Origin: Bimastos eiseni
Lineage: Eukaryota; Annelida; Clitellata; Crassiclitellata; Lumbricidae
Assembly (NCBI GenBank): GCA_959347315.1
Contig: OY365811.1
Span: 34,256,410-34,320,409 of the forward strand
Length of the DNA: 64,000 nucleotides
Direction of reading: 5' to 3'
Made by a program: the position numbers and the translations under genes. The notes below the pieces were generated by a model. It searched no databases. It saw only the letters and a list, made by a program, of their open reading frames with translations, and was not told the origin of the DNA. Below are positions 33,751 through 48,900 of the stretch, piece by piece; positions within the stretch are counted from its first letter, which is position 1; the number at the start of each line of letters is the position of its first letter.

Positions 33751-36700
33751 GTATACATTTCCTTCCTGTCTTAATGTCTTTATACCTATAGCAGATTAAT
33801 TTTCTGATTTGTTATATGTAACTGTGTCAGATTAATTTTATGCTTTATTTTATGTAACTGTGTCAGATTAATTTTCTGCTTTATTTTATGTAACTGTGTC
33901 AGATTAGTTTTCTGCTTTATTTAATGTAATTGTGTCAGATTAATTTTCTGCATTATTTTATGTAACCATGTCAAGTTCATTTAATTTTAATTTTGTTTGA
34001 GTCTCTGCTTTCATTTACTGTTATTGAAGCTGATAAACTTCACTTATGCTTTCAGTGTATATTTTGATCAGTGGTGCGTATAAGAAATGACCAACAGTTT
34101 GCAATTGAATGCTTTTTCTGACTGCACTTTCAAAGAAAAATGTGTCATGCAGTAAATCACAATAAAGTTTTGCAGCATCGGTTGTCATTGCAGGTTCTAC
34201 GAGTTAATTAATATGGCAGGCAGAATTTCAATAGTTTTGTTGACAGTGTAAGTGTGTTCAATTCCTAGAAAAGATGGCGGAAAACTATTCAATGAGCGTG
34301 TGTCATCAACCTCTGCAGTTGTTGGTCTTATTGCTGAAGGAATACAGATGTGCGGATACATTGAGATTTTACTTTCAGGGCAGGTTTCATTGTCTGTATA
34401 TCCAGACATTTTCACGAAGGGCCACTCAGAAACGGCAATGGCCACGGATTTATGAGCATGTTTTATCGTGGTGTTTTGAGATATGATTGGTCTAATCATT
34501 GACGTGTCTGTGTTTGTGTTTTTAGTTCTTTGCATTTCTTCTCATTCTTTGTGCTGCTGAAGTGGCCTCTGGCGTCTGGGCTTTCCTACACCGAGATAAG
34601 GTAAGAACACACTGTTAACAGTCAATGCACTCGCTCATCATAACCGCCGCATTTGACCAGTTGACGTCAGACTTGATTGATATGATATACTCTGCTGCGA
34701 GATATATTATCTGGGCTCTTTTAACAATGGCATCTAAAAAGGAGACGCTGCTGTTACCAGAATGCTCACAGTTGCTGTTTGATACTGAAGTAAAGTGTCA
34801 GCTCCGTTTTGTGGGGTGTACGTGGGTGTGGGAGACTGCCGTGAGACCTTTCCTAGTTATCTGAATGTTGTGTGTTTATAGGTTGAACTCAGTGTGATCC
34901 TCCTTTCATATTTCATTTAGCTACAGTTACAGTAATGGATTTTGGCTCACCATTGGATCGTCAGTTCGTCGGAGTTCTTTGACCGAAATTTTGAAACATA
35001 TGTCACGCTTGCATGACAATGCAATGTTTCAAATTTTGACAAACATAATTCAAAAATTGAGAAAAAATTGAAAAAAAATGCACACAATTAAACATCGTTT
35101 ACCCACTCGAACGATTCCTCCTTGACGAGCACCACTCCAACAAGTTTACATGATAAATGCGCCATCTACCAGACCCCAAAAAACCCATGTTTTTACTTTC
35201 ACTTGTTATGTACTGATAGAGCATTTTCTGATAGCAGACTTGATAGCTCTAGTCAATACTCTTTGACCCTGGACAAATGATTTCTTTAAGCCAAATTCAT
35301 ATCTGCAGATTGTATACATTATTTCTGCATGCTTTGACATACATAATCAGATAAGGTGCCATATTTCTTGCCAAGTCATTAGGATTGGGATATACTTTGG
35401 TACTGAACCAGTAAATTGAAAATTGTCATCAGACTATTGTTAGGAGTCAATATCCAGCAAGGATGGAGGGTCTTTTGGGTCATCACATGTCAAATGCAAT
35501 GGTCATATGGAAAGGTTAAATGAGGGTCACTTAAGTAAGTAAGTAAATTATTTCTTGATTCTTTTTATAGGGAGACAAATGAAATACTTACCAATTCATT
35601 CATTCATTTCGATAATTTATATAGCGCCTCTTCAATGGAAACTACTCAGAGGTACACGCTGCATTCTGCATGCTGTGTGTACCAAATACTTAAAAACTGC
35701 TCTATGTGTCTGGAAGGACCTCTGATGGGGTCACAATACCTTTGGTATTGTGAAGTGCTGTATAAGGATTCTAAATGAATTAACGAATGAATGAATGAAT
35801 GAACGAACGAACGAATGAATGGCGACACATTCAAAACACGCAAAACAGAAGCACAATGACAAGCAAATAATAGAAACTAATATCAGAGCTAAAACTCATA
35901 TAGGAATTGTTATTGAGCCTCAATATACGGCTATGCATGGAAAAAATGTCATTAACATGCATACATAAATGGAGCATAGATAACATGGTTGATGACCAAT
36001 TTCTAGTTTTTGCCTCTGTCAACTGGTTAATTAAAAGAAGAGTCGACCCATAAGCTAAAGCCTGAGAGGCAGTCATGTGCTTGAAGTGTTAGCGACCTCA
36101 TTTTCTTAGCCTCGGCATATGTGAGCGGTCAACCATTGCCCCTCTCCCCCCATTCGTCTTGCCTTCCCCACTGACATTGCTCAGTGAATTCATTTTAGCT
36201 GTGTTGGGTGAGCAGATAGATCAGAAATCCATACCCATAATCAGGAAACAAATGTAGGTCCTGTTAGGGATTCAAACCTCTGGTATCTTGGTTGACAGAC
36301 CCGGTAAAACTACCCGGCACCCTGACAGATCGTTAATGATTATCCGATTTCCATTTTCTTTGTGATAGAGGTCGATTTATGATCAACTTACGCCTCCACT
36401 GGGTGAGATAGAGCCGGAGTTTTATGGTCTAGTGTGCTTCCTGACCATAAAAACCTTCAGCTCCTAAGATCTTTAGACAACTCCGCCACTGTTTGGACTT
36501 TGACAGTGCGAGTCCCAAGCCTGGAGAAAGGCGGAGGGCGACACCAAATCATCTCGGATATGGAACGGTGTTGTTAAAAAATCAACACACAGATATTTAG
36601 ATGGCTGGATGGATGGAGTTGCAGAACTTGGGTGTGATATATGTTATATATGCGATATATGTGATATATGTTATATATGTGATATATGTTATATATGTTA

Positions 36701-39700
36701 TATATGTAGATATATGTGATATATGTTATATATGTTAAATATGTTATATATGTTATATATGTTATATATGTGATAAATGTTATATATGTGATATATGTTA
36801 TATATGTGATATATATTATATATGTGATATATGTGATATATGTGGTATATGTTACATATGATATATGTTATATATGTGATATATGTTATATATGTGAAAT
36901 ATGTTATATATGCGATATATGTTATACATGTGATATATGTTATATATGTGATATATGCGATATATGTGATATATGTTATATATGTGATATATGTTATATA
37001 TGTTATATATGTTATATATGTAGATATATGTGATATATGGGATATATGTGAAATATGTTATATATGGGATATTTGTGAAATATGTTATATATGGGATATA
37101 TGTGAAATATGTTATATATGTTTAATAAGTTATATATGTGATATATGTTATATATGTGATATATGTTATATATGTGATATATGCGATATATGTGATATGT
37201 GTTATATATGTTATATATGCGATATATGTGATATATCGGATATATGTGATATATGTGATATATGTGATATGTGTTATATATGTTATATATGGGATATATG
37301 TGTCAGTGATTTCTAGTTTTACTTCATTTTAGGATGGCGTTGGATTGTCTTCATCTGATTTAATATTATGTTGTGCTAGTTTGTTAGATGTTAAACTCTC
37401 CTGACCTCATGTTGAGCTTGTTCAAAGTTATTTGAAGCTGGTGTTAAGTATTTTGAGGTGATCTAACTAATTGATTTTAAGCTGGTTTGGCATTATATTC
37501 CGCTAGTTGAACATTTATGTGAGGCTGATCAAGTATCATATTCAGCTGGTATTTTATTCATCTGGAATTCTAATAAACTGGTGGAACATTATCCCGCAAT
37601 CGAGTAAAATGAAAATGACAAATGCACGATTGACGGTCACTTCAATTGAAAATGTAGTGTTGATTCTGTTGAAGCCACAACGAAGCGTGATGGGTCGTGT
37701 GAAGGAGAAATCATTTTAGAATGTCATGCAAGGAGAGCGTTAACTAAACTGACAACTGGAGTCCAGACAAAGAGACTAAGACTGATTTTGGGCGTTGCTG
37801 TTGGACTGCGTCTTTCCCTGTGTCTACACTTGGGGCCTTTACGCTTCGACAGCCTTTTCTAGGCTGCATGGTCTTCGTGCTTTATTCAGTCTGTCGACCT
37901 TCGTGTTTGTGTTGCTCTGTCCGGTTGTTTGTCTTCGTGTTGTGTCGCAGTTGTCTATAGGTCTCTCTCGATCGTTGTTATTTATCGTTCAGCTGCTCTG
38001 AGTTCCTGCACGCTCAGAGGTTGGATTTATGTATGGATGGGTATATGCATGCGTGGAGGAATGGATGGATGGAAGGAAGGAAAGAAGTTAGGATGGGTAT
38101 ATCTATGGATGGATGGATGGATGGATGGATGGATGGATGGATGAATCGGTGGCTGGATGGAAGGAAGGAAAGAAGTTAGGATGGGTATATCTATGGATGG
38201 ATGGATGGATGGATGGATGGATGGATGGATGGATGAATCGGTGGCTGGATGGATGGAAGGAAAGAAATTAGGATGGGTATATCTATGGATGGATGGATGG
38301 ATGGATGGATGGATGAATCGGTGGCTGGATGGATGGAAGGAAAGAAGTTAGGATGGGTATATCTATGGATGGATGGATGGATGGATGGATGGATGGATGG
38401 ATGGATGGATGGATGAATCGGTGGCTGGATGGATGGAAGGAAAGAAGTTAGGATGGGTATATCTATGGATGGATGGATGGATGGATGAATCGGTGGCTGG
38501 ATGGATGGAAGGAAAGAAGTTAGGATGGATATATCTATGGATGGATGGATGGATGGATGAATCGGTGGCTGGATGGGTGGAAGGAAAGAAGTTAGGATGG
38601 GTATATCTATTGATGGATGGATGGATGGATGGAAGGAAAGAAGTTAGGATGGGTATATCTATGGATGGATGGATGGAAGTAAGGACAAAAGGAAGGAAGG
38701 ATGGATCCGTTGATCAATGGCTCAAAGGATTATGTGCATCCATCAAAAGCTGTAGGAGATGTGTGTGAAACTAGATGATGGATGAAAGTAGGGCATGGTT
38801 GGGCAGACAGGAAGAGATGCCTGGGAGGGTGGTGAGGGTCAGCTGACTGATCCTCAGTTTTATGGCTTCGTGATCTTTGCATTGTCCAATTTCCTATTGT
38901 GGTCGTTTCTTTTGATGTTAGTTGCATCCTTCTCCTCCTCCTCCTCCTACTCGTCCTCCATCTCTCCATAGGCATTGACTGGCCATCCATAGATCATGTT
39001 AAGAGCAATATGGTTGAGGTTGTTTGACGACATCCACTGTCTCATAACATAATAAAGTAGAGCCATGCTTTGCTGGTCTTCCCCTCCTTCCATTTGTTCA
39101 TTACGTACATGTTTATATATTGGGTGTGCGTAAGTGTAGGTTCGTATGTGTGTGTGTGTGTATATTTTATGTGTGTACTTGTTTGTATGGATGGCTGTTT
39201 AAGATAACGTACTTAATCAAAGGTGACCCCAGTTCAGCCACATTTTGACAGAACTGGTGCAAAAACACGGATAGCTGAATATATAGATGAATAGATGGAT
39301 GGGTGGGTGGATGGATGGATAGGTGGGTGGGTGGCTGGCTGGCTGGATGGATGAGTGGGTGGGTGAATGGATGGATTGTTGGATGGATGGATGGATGGAT
39401 GGATGAGTGGGTGGGTGGGTGGGTGGATAGATTGGTGGGTGGGTGGGTGGATGGATTGGTGGGTGGGTGGGTGAATAGATGGATGGATGGATGGATGGAT
39501 GAGATATCCATCCATGGATGGGTGGGTGGATGGATTGGTGGATGGATGAATGGATGATAGACCGAATGGATTTATTGATCCATTGTTTTACAAACTGATG
39601 GAAGAACGTGTAGTGCTGTTTGCAAAGGATGCCCTCCTGGGATTAAATGAGTCTAGTGCCCTTCTAATGTCATGCGCTGTAGGTTTATGGCTGATACTCT

Positions 39701-41668
39701 GTGGGGTCAAAGGTGGTGAATGTTCACAGTCTGACCTTTCACCTTTGCCTCTGAAGTTCAGATGCCAGTCCATCAAATGAAATGACTGTCCTTACTGTCT
39801 ATAACAGAACTCATTGAGCATTGCCCATCAGGTGTTCCAAGAGGGCCTTTGAGTATACGCCAGGGTCTAGAGCAAAGCTATTTCGTACATTATAAGTGTA
39901 CAGTTTGTGGTGTGCACTTTCAACTGAATCTGTGAGAAATTAACCCAAGTTAATCACACACGTTTTCATTCTAGCTTCATCATCACTTTCATATTATCAC
40001 TTTCTTCAGCATATCATCATTGTAATCATTGTCATCTTCTATAACATTATCAATTACATTAATGTCCTCATTGTCATGATAATAATCATCATCATCTTCA
40101 TCTTCATCAGGGCTGACATCACTCTTTTGATTGATTGGCCCATCTTCTTCTGTTATCGGAATGTTGACTGCCAGAGTCAAATGTCACAGTTGTCTGTCTT
40201 ATCCCTCAGTCCTCGTCTAAGTCTGGAATTGTGCAAGCACTCTTCTTCAAGATCTTGCCAAACGTTTTATATTTTCACATGGCAAAGTCTATGGAGTCTG
40301 CTTTCAATACAAAGCAATCAGTGTTTCTCTTTTCCCCTTCTACATTAGAAGGGAGGCGGATAGAGAAGCAGATGGTCAACTTGCAATTCTAGACGGGCAG
40401 GCAGACAAACAGACAGGTAGAGAGACTGTCTGTCTGTTTGCCTGCCTGTCTGTCTGACTTTGCATAGTATTGCCAATTGACTGAGGTATTCAGACAGAAA
40501 AACCTCATGACATGCAGACTGCCTGACTGACTGACTGACTGACTGACTGACTGCCTGGCTGACTGGCTGACTTTGATTGACTGGCCGACTGCCTGTCTGA
40601 CTTTGATTGACTGACTTTGATTGACTGACTTTGATTGACTGGCCCACTGCCTGCCTGCCTGCTTCATTTACTGGCTGACTTACTGCCTGACTGATTGTCT
40701 GACTGACTGACTGACTGACTGACTAACCGACTGACTGACTTTGACTGACTGCCCAGCTGACTGCTTGACTGATTGCCTGACTGGGTGACTGCCTGACTGA
40801 CTGATGTCTTTTGCAAAGATGCACTATCAAAATATGGCAACATGACTATGAATAGGGGGAAAAGTGTTAAGGCTAATAGGGTATACAGACACACACAGAC
40901 AGACACACACAGACAGACAGACAGACACACACAGACAGACAGACACACAGAGACAGACAGACACACACACACAGACAGACAGACACACACAGACACAGAC
41001 AGAGTCCCTGGACTGGACTGGAATGCAAACAGGGCCATCAAATTTCTAGCAACGGAGTGATAATAAACTGAACGATTGCCGTGCTGGCAGTTAGGCCACT
41101 GAATTGTTAATAGAACCCAGAGAGTTCTTGATTACCTCAATGTATCCAGTGGGACATGTCCTTGCACGCGACGGCCATTCGGTGGCAAAAACGTGTTTCG
41201 GTCTGTGGGATGGTTGCATGCAATTCGCCTCCTGCGTGAACTGCTGAACTGCGTAGTTGTCATAATGATGATTGAAGATGGTCCGTTTTGATGGAGGATT
41301 GTGATAGCAATCCAGAGACCTCTGAGCCACGGAATGTCTATACTGGAGAAACAACAGACAAACAGACAATTGGACGTTTAGTGTGCATTTGGGTATTTAT
41401 GATACTCATAGGTTGTTGCCAATCCAGTCTAAGCTCATCTCTCCTATTGGGCAGATAACCATTGTCATAGACACACAGGCTGACAGATAGCCAGGCAGTC
41501 GGGCATACTGACATTGTATTGTTTATTCATGTATTGAGAATGCCATCCCAGCAAGTTACAAAGCACACAAAATAAAAATGTGTAAGACAAAGAGTATTAC
41601 CGTGGTGGCCGTAGTGTAATAGAGGAGTTGAATATTATTATTATTAATATTACTATTATTATTTTTAT

Positions 41669-41709
<41 letters not shown>

Positions 41710-44700
41710 GTCTGTGATGATTGAGCAAGCAAATGGTTCCAGTGACAAGTCTGAATTCATAAACTGGTAAGAGCTTTTGGAAAAGCAGTTCGATCATTTT
41801 GTCCATAGATGTTTTTGTCGTTGATAGTACTGCTCGGTAGGTGGATATTTTTCACTCAGTTGCCAGACATCAACAGTCCGAGACTGGTGGAAATGCAGGC
41901 ATGTAGATTGACAGATAGAAAACAGACAGATACATGCATATTATATGCACTCACTCACTCAATGCCTGCCTGATGACTGGCTGACTCACTGACTGGCTGG
42001 CTGGCTGAAAGACTGGCTGACTAACTCACTGACTGATTGACTGAAAGACTGACTGATTGTCTGACTGACTCACTGACTGACTAACTCACTGACTAACTCA
42101 CTGACTGAGTTACTTGCTGATTGAATGAATGACTGACTTACTCACTCACTGACCTACCGACTGACTCACTGACTGAACTTAAAGACTTGCTACCGACTAA
42201 TTAGCCAAACGACTGGGTTGTTGACTGACTGGGAGCGTTAGGTTATCTCGGAGGGACGTTATATGAGTATTCTGAATGCATAAATGAATGAATGACTGGT
42301 TGGATGGCTTTTAAAACTGCCTTGCAACTGGTGTGTTAGGGAGGATTATGTCTGCATTGCCATTAAAGTCACACAATGTGTACTGGATGGTTGTCACACA
42401 ATGGCCCAAATGATTTACGCCTTCACATTGAAAGTGGACTTGAATGTTGGCCATCCAGATTTGCATCATGAAACGTTGGCTGCTGACACAAATAACCTAA
42501 CACTGTAGTTGTTCAGAAGACATTTAGATTAGTCTGTCTTAGAGCCACTGCAAGGTGACCTCTCGTGGCTTCCTCTTAAAATCTTTGAGACCGTATTATC
42601 ATCCAAATAAGTCCACAACTCATGCGTTGAATAAGTTCTTTCCTAATGTTCCTTTTGGTGGTCTTTAATAATATTATTGTTGGCTTACATGTTCCCCCAG
42701 TTGCCTTGTTTGATACTAATTTGAAGACCTCTCCAGCTGCACTTCTACTTTACAGTAATAATCTTGTAGGCTTTTATTAGGTCTCCTCTGCTCCTTATTA
42801 TCTAATGTTGTTAGTCCATACCTTTTAAATTATCTGCATAGCTCAGATTCATGTAATCCCATAAGCCCAACATTTTTAGCTCTTTTAGTCAATTTGTGAA
42901 CCACTTTACCTACGAACTAATGAGTCTGTTGGTCCACTTATTATTGTTATTAAAAAAGTTATAAAAGTAGAAAAAAAATTTACTTATTGGTTTTGTTATT
43001 GCTTCTGTGTTGTGAACTGTAATCGAATATTGGTCTCCTTCTTCAAACTCTTGTCAGTCTCTGGCCCACAACTGATCATCCATAATCGATTATGTTCCAA
43101 GGAATTTGCTACTGGAAGAGTGTGAGGGGAAAGAGACAGACAGACAGACAGACAGCATTCTGAGTAATAGGCCCCAATTGGAACTGTGCTCAGGGTTGAC
43201 AGACAAACACCAACAGACACACACACACACACACACATATATGCACACACACACACACATATATGCACACACACACACACATATATGCACACACACACAC
43301 ACATATATATGCACACACACACACAGAGGTGGTGGAGGAATAAATGACAAAGGAATAAAGAAGATAGAGTTACTATACCCATGACACCGTTTAAGCAAGC
43401 TCCGTAATTGTTTTCACTTTACGCACATACACTCTCCAACTGCGGAACTGAGATTAAATTTATTCCATTTATTCCGAGGTTCATCTGTCGCCTTTTGTTG
43501 CATAAATCTGATCATTTTGACCTTTAATTGTGTTCACTGAATTGAATCGAAGCGAGTTTCTTTCCCAGTCTATTTTGCAAACATGTTTACAGCTCTGGCA
43601 AAGGATTTTCTCTTTCCAGAATCCACATAACATTCCTCAACGTCCCTTTCCGCTTTTACACAGGTGACCTGAGCAGCAGTGACCGTCTCTGTAATTGAAT
43701 CCCACAACTTATATATATATATACATAATATGTATATATAATATTGTATATATATGTAATATGTATGCATATTTGCATATATACTGATGTATATAATATT
43801 ATATATTCATATTCGGACTCTCCTCAGATGCCCCTCAGCTGTGCGATCAATTTGACCCTGAAGTGACCATCAATTGACATCCAGTTCTTTGTAACTGCAT
43901 TCAGTTAAGATTAGATGCTCATAATAGCTTTGAGCGACGGTTGCTTGAACAGCTATAACCATTGTTCAGTGTTCACAGACACAGTATATACTTCACCTTC
44001 CTGTCTGCCAGCATGCCCACTCGGGGCCCATATAGGACCCATATTAAGATATGGGACACGTTTACAGCCCATATGGGGCCCATCTGATGTGCACAGGCAC
44101 GGAGATCTATAGTCAAAAGGCGCTACACAAATAGATGCAAAAGTATGCAATCTGTGAGACAGATCTTTGGCTGACACAAGAGACCAGTAATGAATTCAGC
44201 TATGCAGCAGCAGCATAAACAAACCAGGAAACTGGAGAAGTTTGGTTTCCAGCCGACTCAAGTCATTAACTTATAAGCCATAACAAACAAGTCTAAGTAA
44301 CGGTCACGCTTTAGTCTTACCCACATCTCTTTTACAGTCAGCTTGTTGAGAGCGTATTGCAGGGTGTCTAATAGTGATGAACTGCCAACACTAAGGTTGG
44401 CGTTCAAGCATTGCCAGAGCAGGAACCGGTTTATAATTTCTGCTACACTCGCACCCTCTACTGAACTGACTTTAAACTGAGCACACTGACCATTAACCGC
44501 CAGTGGAAAGATTGGACAGTGTGGTCAACCAGCTGTCCTAGTATGCTAGTATGCTAAGGCTAATAAAATCAGCTAACCTTTGTAACAGATGAATGACCAT
44601 AAAACAATTAATTATTACTCATCTGTTGAGATTTGAGATTTTAAGTACTTTATTTCAGTTCATTTTCTAAGATGTTTCTTTTGTTATTAAGTCATCTTGA

Positions 44701-45857
44701 TGTTCTCGTTTGTTATTCATAGGTCAAAGATTCAGTTACCTCGACAATGACCTTTTACATTCGAAATACGTACAGCGAAGACCCGCTGATTAACGAGCCA
44801 ATCGATTACGTTCAGAGTAATGTAAGTTTTGGGAAAACCCATTTTCACCAGAGTTTTTTTATTTGAAAACAGTTGTGACCAGAAACGTGAAACATGAGAA
44901 ACTTTTGCATAATCTGTTAATGGGACTGAAATAAATTTTTTTATGATTAATAATCCAGCAACTTTAACAGAGTCACTGTTATGATGCTAAAAGCATTGAC
45001 AGCCAAATCGGTGAACATTTGCTTCCAGTTAAATCTTGTCAAAAGCTAAAAAGGAAGAAACAGAAATTATTCATTCGTGATGGGCTGAGCAAATGTTTGT
45101 GCTTGTCCTATTAACCTTGTAGTTAGATTCAGGCTAATCTAACTAACATGTAACAAGAGTATATATATATATATATATATTATTATTATTATTATTAAAT
45201 TTGTAACGCGCACAAGGTCACACCTAAATGTGAATCTGAGGCGCGGATAGTCAGTCGCCAGGAGAAGATGCAATTAGATTTCCAAATCCGTGAAAACCAA
45301 AGAGAAATAGTGAGTTTTGAGTCGCTTTTTGAAGGAAGGAAGTGAATTTGAGCTATGAAGAGAGAGTGGCAGTCGATTCCATTTCCTAGGAGCAGAGACA
45401 TGAAATGCACGAGAGCCCATAACTGTTCTGCATCGTGGTTCAACTAAAAGACCTGTACTTGATGATCGTAAGCAACTAGGAGGAATGTAAGGAGTTTGTA
45501 GAGCATGAATATAGGTAGGTCTATTGGTGATTAGGGCTTTGTAGGTCAAACAAGCTAACTTAAATTTGATTCTAAATTCAACAGGGAGCCAATGCAGCTG
45601 GTGGAGTAGGGCAGAAGATCATGTTCGTAGTGGGACACGTAGCACTACTCAGGCTAATGTATTTTGGATACGTTGAAGCCTTTTGAGTTCAAGGTCTGAG
45701 AGACCGACAAAAAGTGAATTAGCATAATTGAGGCGAGAGGAGACACGTGAGCACGCTATAGTTTCAGACATATTTTGAGTTAGAGCCGACCTTATGTGAT
45801 GTATTGCCCTGATGTGGTAAAAACAAGATTTACAAAGGCTTGTTATGTGAGGTCGAA

Positions 45858-45928
<71 letters not shown>

Positions 45929-48900
45929 AGAAAAGAGGAAACAGGCTGGCACACTGCACTGTGGTACGAGAAAATACAATGTTGGGGAATGATAAGTTTG
46001 TCAATCTTAATAAGGGGTTTCCCTTGGATATGACTGTGTGATTTAATGTTGGTTTACTCTCTTCTAAGTGTTTGTTCTTACATTGATCTAACAAGGGTAA
46101 AAAGTGTTTTACAATGTCTAATCTATTCTAAGATTGTTAAGATTCCTTAACATTGCTCGCCGTTCTGCACTTATAGCTTCACTCAACAGTTTTCCATAAC
46201 TTAAAGCATGAAACAAATTGTGAGGTAAACTCTATCAAAACCTTTGAGGCAATCAACGAGACTCTATATCAAGGATAATAATAGGCACACTGTTTTAATC
46301 TAAGAGTCATTGGCAGACACACTTTAGTTACATAGACTTCCAAATACTGATTACACACAGGACGATGTAACGTCATGCTCCTGGTTTTGGGGTAATAATC
46401 TGTAGTCAACTAACTTTCACATCTTGTTTACATAAAGTGCTGATACATCTAATTATATTCATGAAGGAATGACTATGTTAGCAAAATAAATAATTTCCTG
46501 TTGCAATGTAAAGCATCATATGTAATTTTAGAAGCAACATTTGAAGGGGCGACATCTATGGTTAATATTAAGAGTGAGACGTGCTCAAAGATATTTCACA
46601 AGTAACCATTCCTTTATATATAGATTCGTTGACTGACCTCGAATAGAATTACTTCTATTGAGCCATTGACAGTGTAGTTCGATTTTGTTTTCAGCTCAAT
46701 TGCTGTGGAGCGAAAGGTCCATTTGACTGGGATTCTTCTGCTTGGCAAAATTCAACCTCAGGTCGCCAAAGTCAGCTGCCTGCCTCATGCTGTCGGTTTC
46801 GCCCCGGACATAGAACCAGCGTGCCTAACACGTGCAGTCATGTGCGAAAACAAGTTGGAAAAGCAGTCATGTACTGGAGTGAAGTAAGCATTACTGATGA
46901 TTTGGAATTGATGGATTGAGGCTCAAAACATTATTACTATTTGTGACAGAGTTCATGTTGTGCTGGGAAAGGTGTGCAGCTGTTTATGCATGATGTATGA
47001 ATCTCTGAACAGCTGCCATAGTCAGTTCTTAGTGCATCAGAGATACCTGCTTACTCACTCACGAATGCCTCCTAATCAAATCATGTCTAGATTTGTTGGA
47101 TATTATCAGTTAAAGTCCACAGCAATTAAACTGAGAGAGATTAGTGGGGTTGCCATGCCAAAGGGGTCGGCTTTATGCAGAGCCTAAAAAGAGCTTATTG
47201 ATGGATTACAGGTCCAGTGCTCTACCAAAGGGACCATTATTGCCACATCTCAATCAATCAATCAATCGGATTTGAATGCACTTACCTATAACAGACACTA
47301 CTGTACAGAAACTTGTTCAAACTAGTTTGGTAGCTTCGCAGACTAAACATAATAAAACTGAAACATTGCCATTTATTGCTACAGGAATTTGAATTATCAG
47401 ATTTTCAACCCTGTCATGCACTCACTATAACTTTGTTTTATCTAGTCTGTGCTTGCTAGTTTAGTATTTAGCACGTTAAACTGCTAGTTAAGAGGTCGAG
47501 AGTTCAAATCCGTGTTTTAAGTAAGATTTTGGCTCCACTGCAACCAGTAGCTAACCCATAGGTAACCCAGCTAACAATGAGTACCAGAGGCGTCCAGATA
47601 GGGCAGGAGTCCGGAGGCAAATGTCTCCAATTTCACGTGGGGGAATATTTTTTGTGTCTTGCGGGAGGGGGGATATCTTGCCTTCCTGACACTTGGGACC
47701 AGAGGGTTTGCCTCCGTCACTCAGGGGGTGGGGGCATTTACGCCCCTGATGAGTACACTATCTGTACTTTGTCAGTGGGAATAACAGAGGGTTAAGGTCA
47801 CCCTCATCCAGGCTCATTTGTCAGTGCTAAGAAAGCACTTCATAGCCAGAATGTCTTTCTGGTGGTCACTTAATGCACTGTTTTCTCTTCTAGTCTGAAA
47901 ATAACACATAATCTGATGAACAGTTTGAGTAGCTGGATTAATGGGATTTGCATAAGTTGTCAGTAGATTAATGCAGCCTGAAGTGTACAGGTATGTGATG
48001 TGGCAAAGAAAAACTGGTAACTTTAACCTTCAGTCAGTCAGTCAGTCAGTCAGTCAGTCGTCAGTCAGTCGTTCATTGAATTAGCTAGCCAGTTCATCGG
48101 TTAGTCAGTCAGTCAGTCAACAATTCGATGTGTCTGTATTTTTCTAGGGATGTGGAGAAAAGATTATTAAGCAGTTTAACGATAGACTTTTTGTGATTGG
48201 GTTGGTCGCGCTGTCGCTCACTGGCATTCAGGTTTGTTCACATATGGTTCTTCCTTTTTCATTTTTTCAAATCAGTGTGTTTAAACTTGCAGCTAAAAGC
48301 AACTGAACTTCTAGTCAAGGGTTGACTTTTGTAGCTCTCATTCTCAGCCACCGCTAAGGTAGTACAGCACAGGCCAATCAATATGGAGGGGATTACATAA
48401 TTATAAGTTTCTGAACATGCTCATATATGCATTTCAACTATTTTTAAATTAATATTAATCGATTGTGTTATAGTTATAGTGGTCAGAAAACAACACTTTC
48501 ATGCAGTACAAGTTATAATATTCAGTTGTATATATAAATCTTTGCATAAGTTCACTTGTTTTAATTGTTGTACATGGTGCATTGGTGCTGGTCTTAGACA
48601 CTCCTGCTGGTCTGAATGTATATACATGATGGACTTGTGATGGTTGGTGCTGGTGCTGGTGCTGTCTAGCAGATATATAAAAGAACAAAACGTCCATGTT
48701 TGTGAACTGTCTGTGATAACTGTTTTCTCAGTGTGCAGCCAATTAAAAGCAAGAGGATGATGTTCTCCTTAGAAGGGACACTGCCAGACTTTTGCACAGC
48801 TAAGGCTCGTTGATTCGTATTTTAGCTTAAAATAAAGATATTGATGATGAATGTGTTTTGTGTTTGTAGATGCTAAGCCTATTCTTTTCCATTGCGCTGT

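Noticed and set aside
36716..37332. Long Ile-Tyr-Val-rich frames of up to 158 aa
   Set aside because: They exist only because the TATATGTGA repeat has a period divisible by three; no start context, splice site or non-repetitive part.
37929..38768. Trp-Met-Asp-Gly repeat proteins
   Set aside because: Translation of (GGAT)n; frames break and reopen with repeat length.
42540..42930. Possible retroelement coding sequence between microsatellites
   Set aside because: No frame longer than a few dozen codons and no RT motif on either strand; left unassigned.
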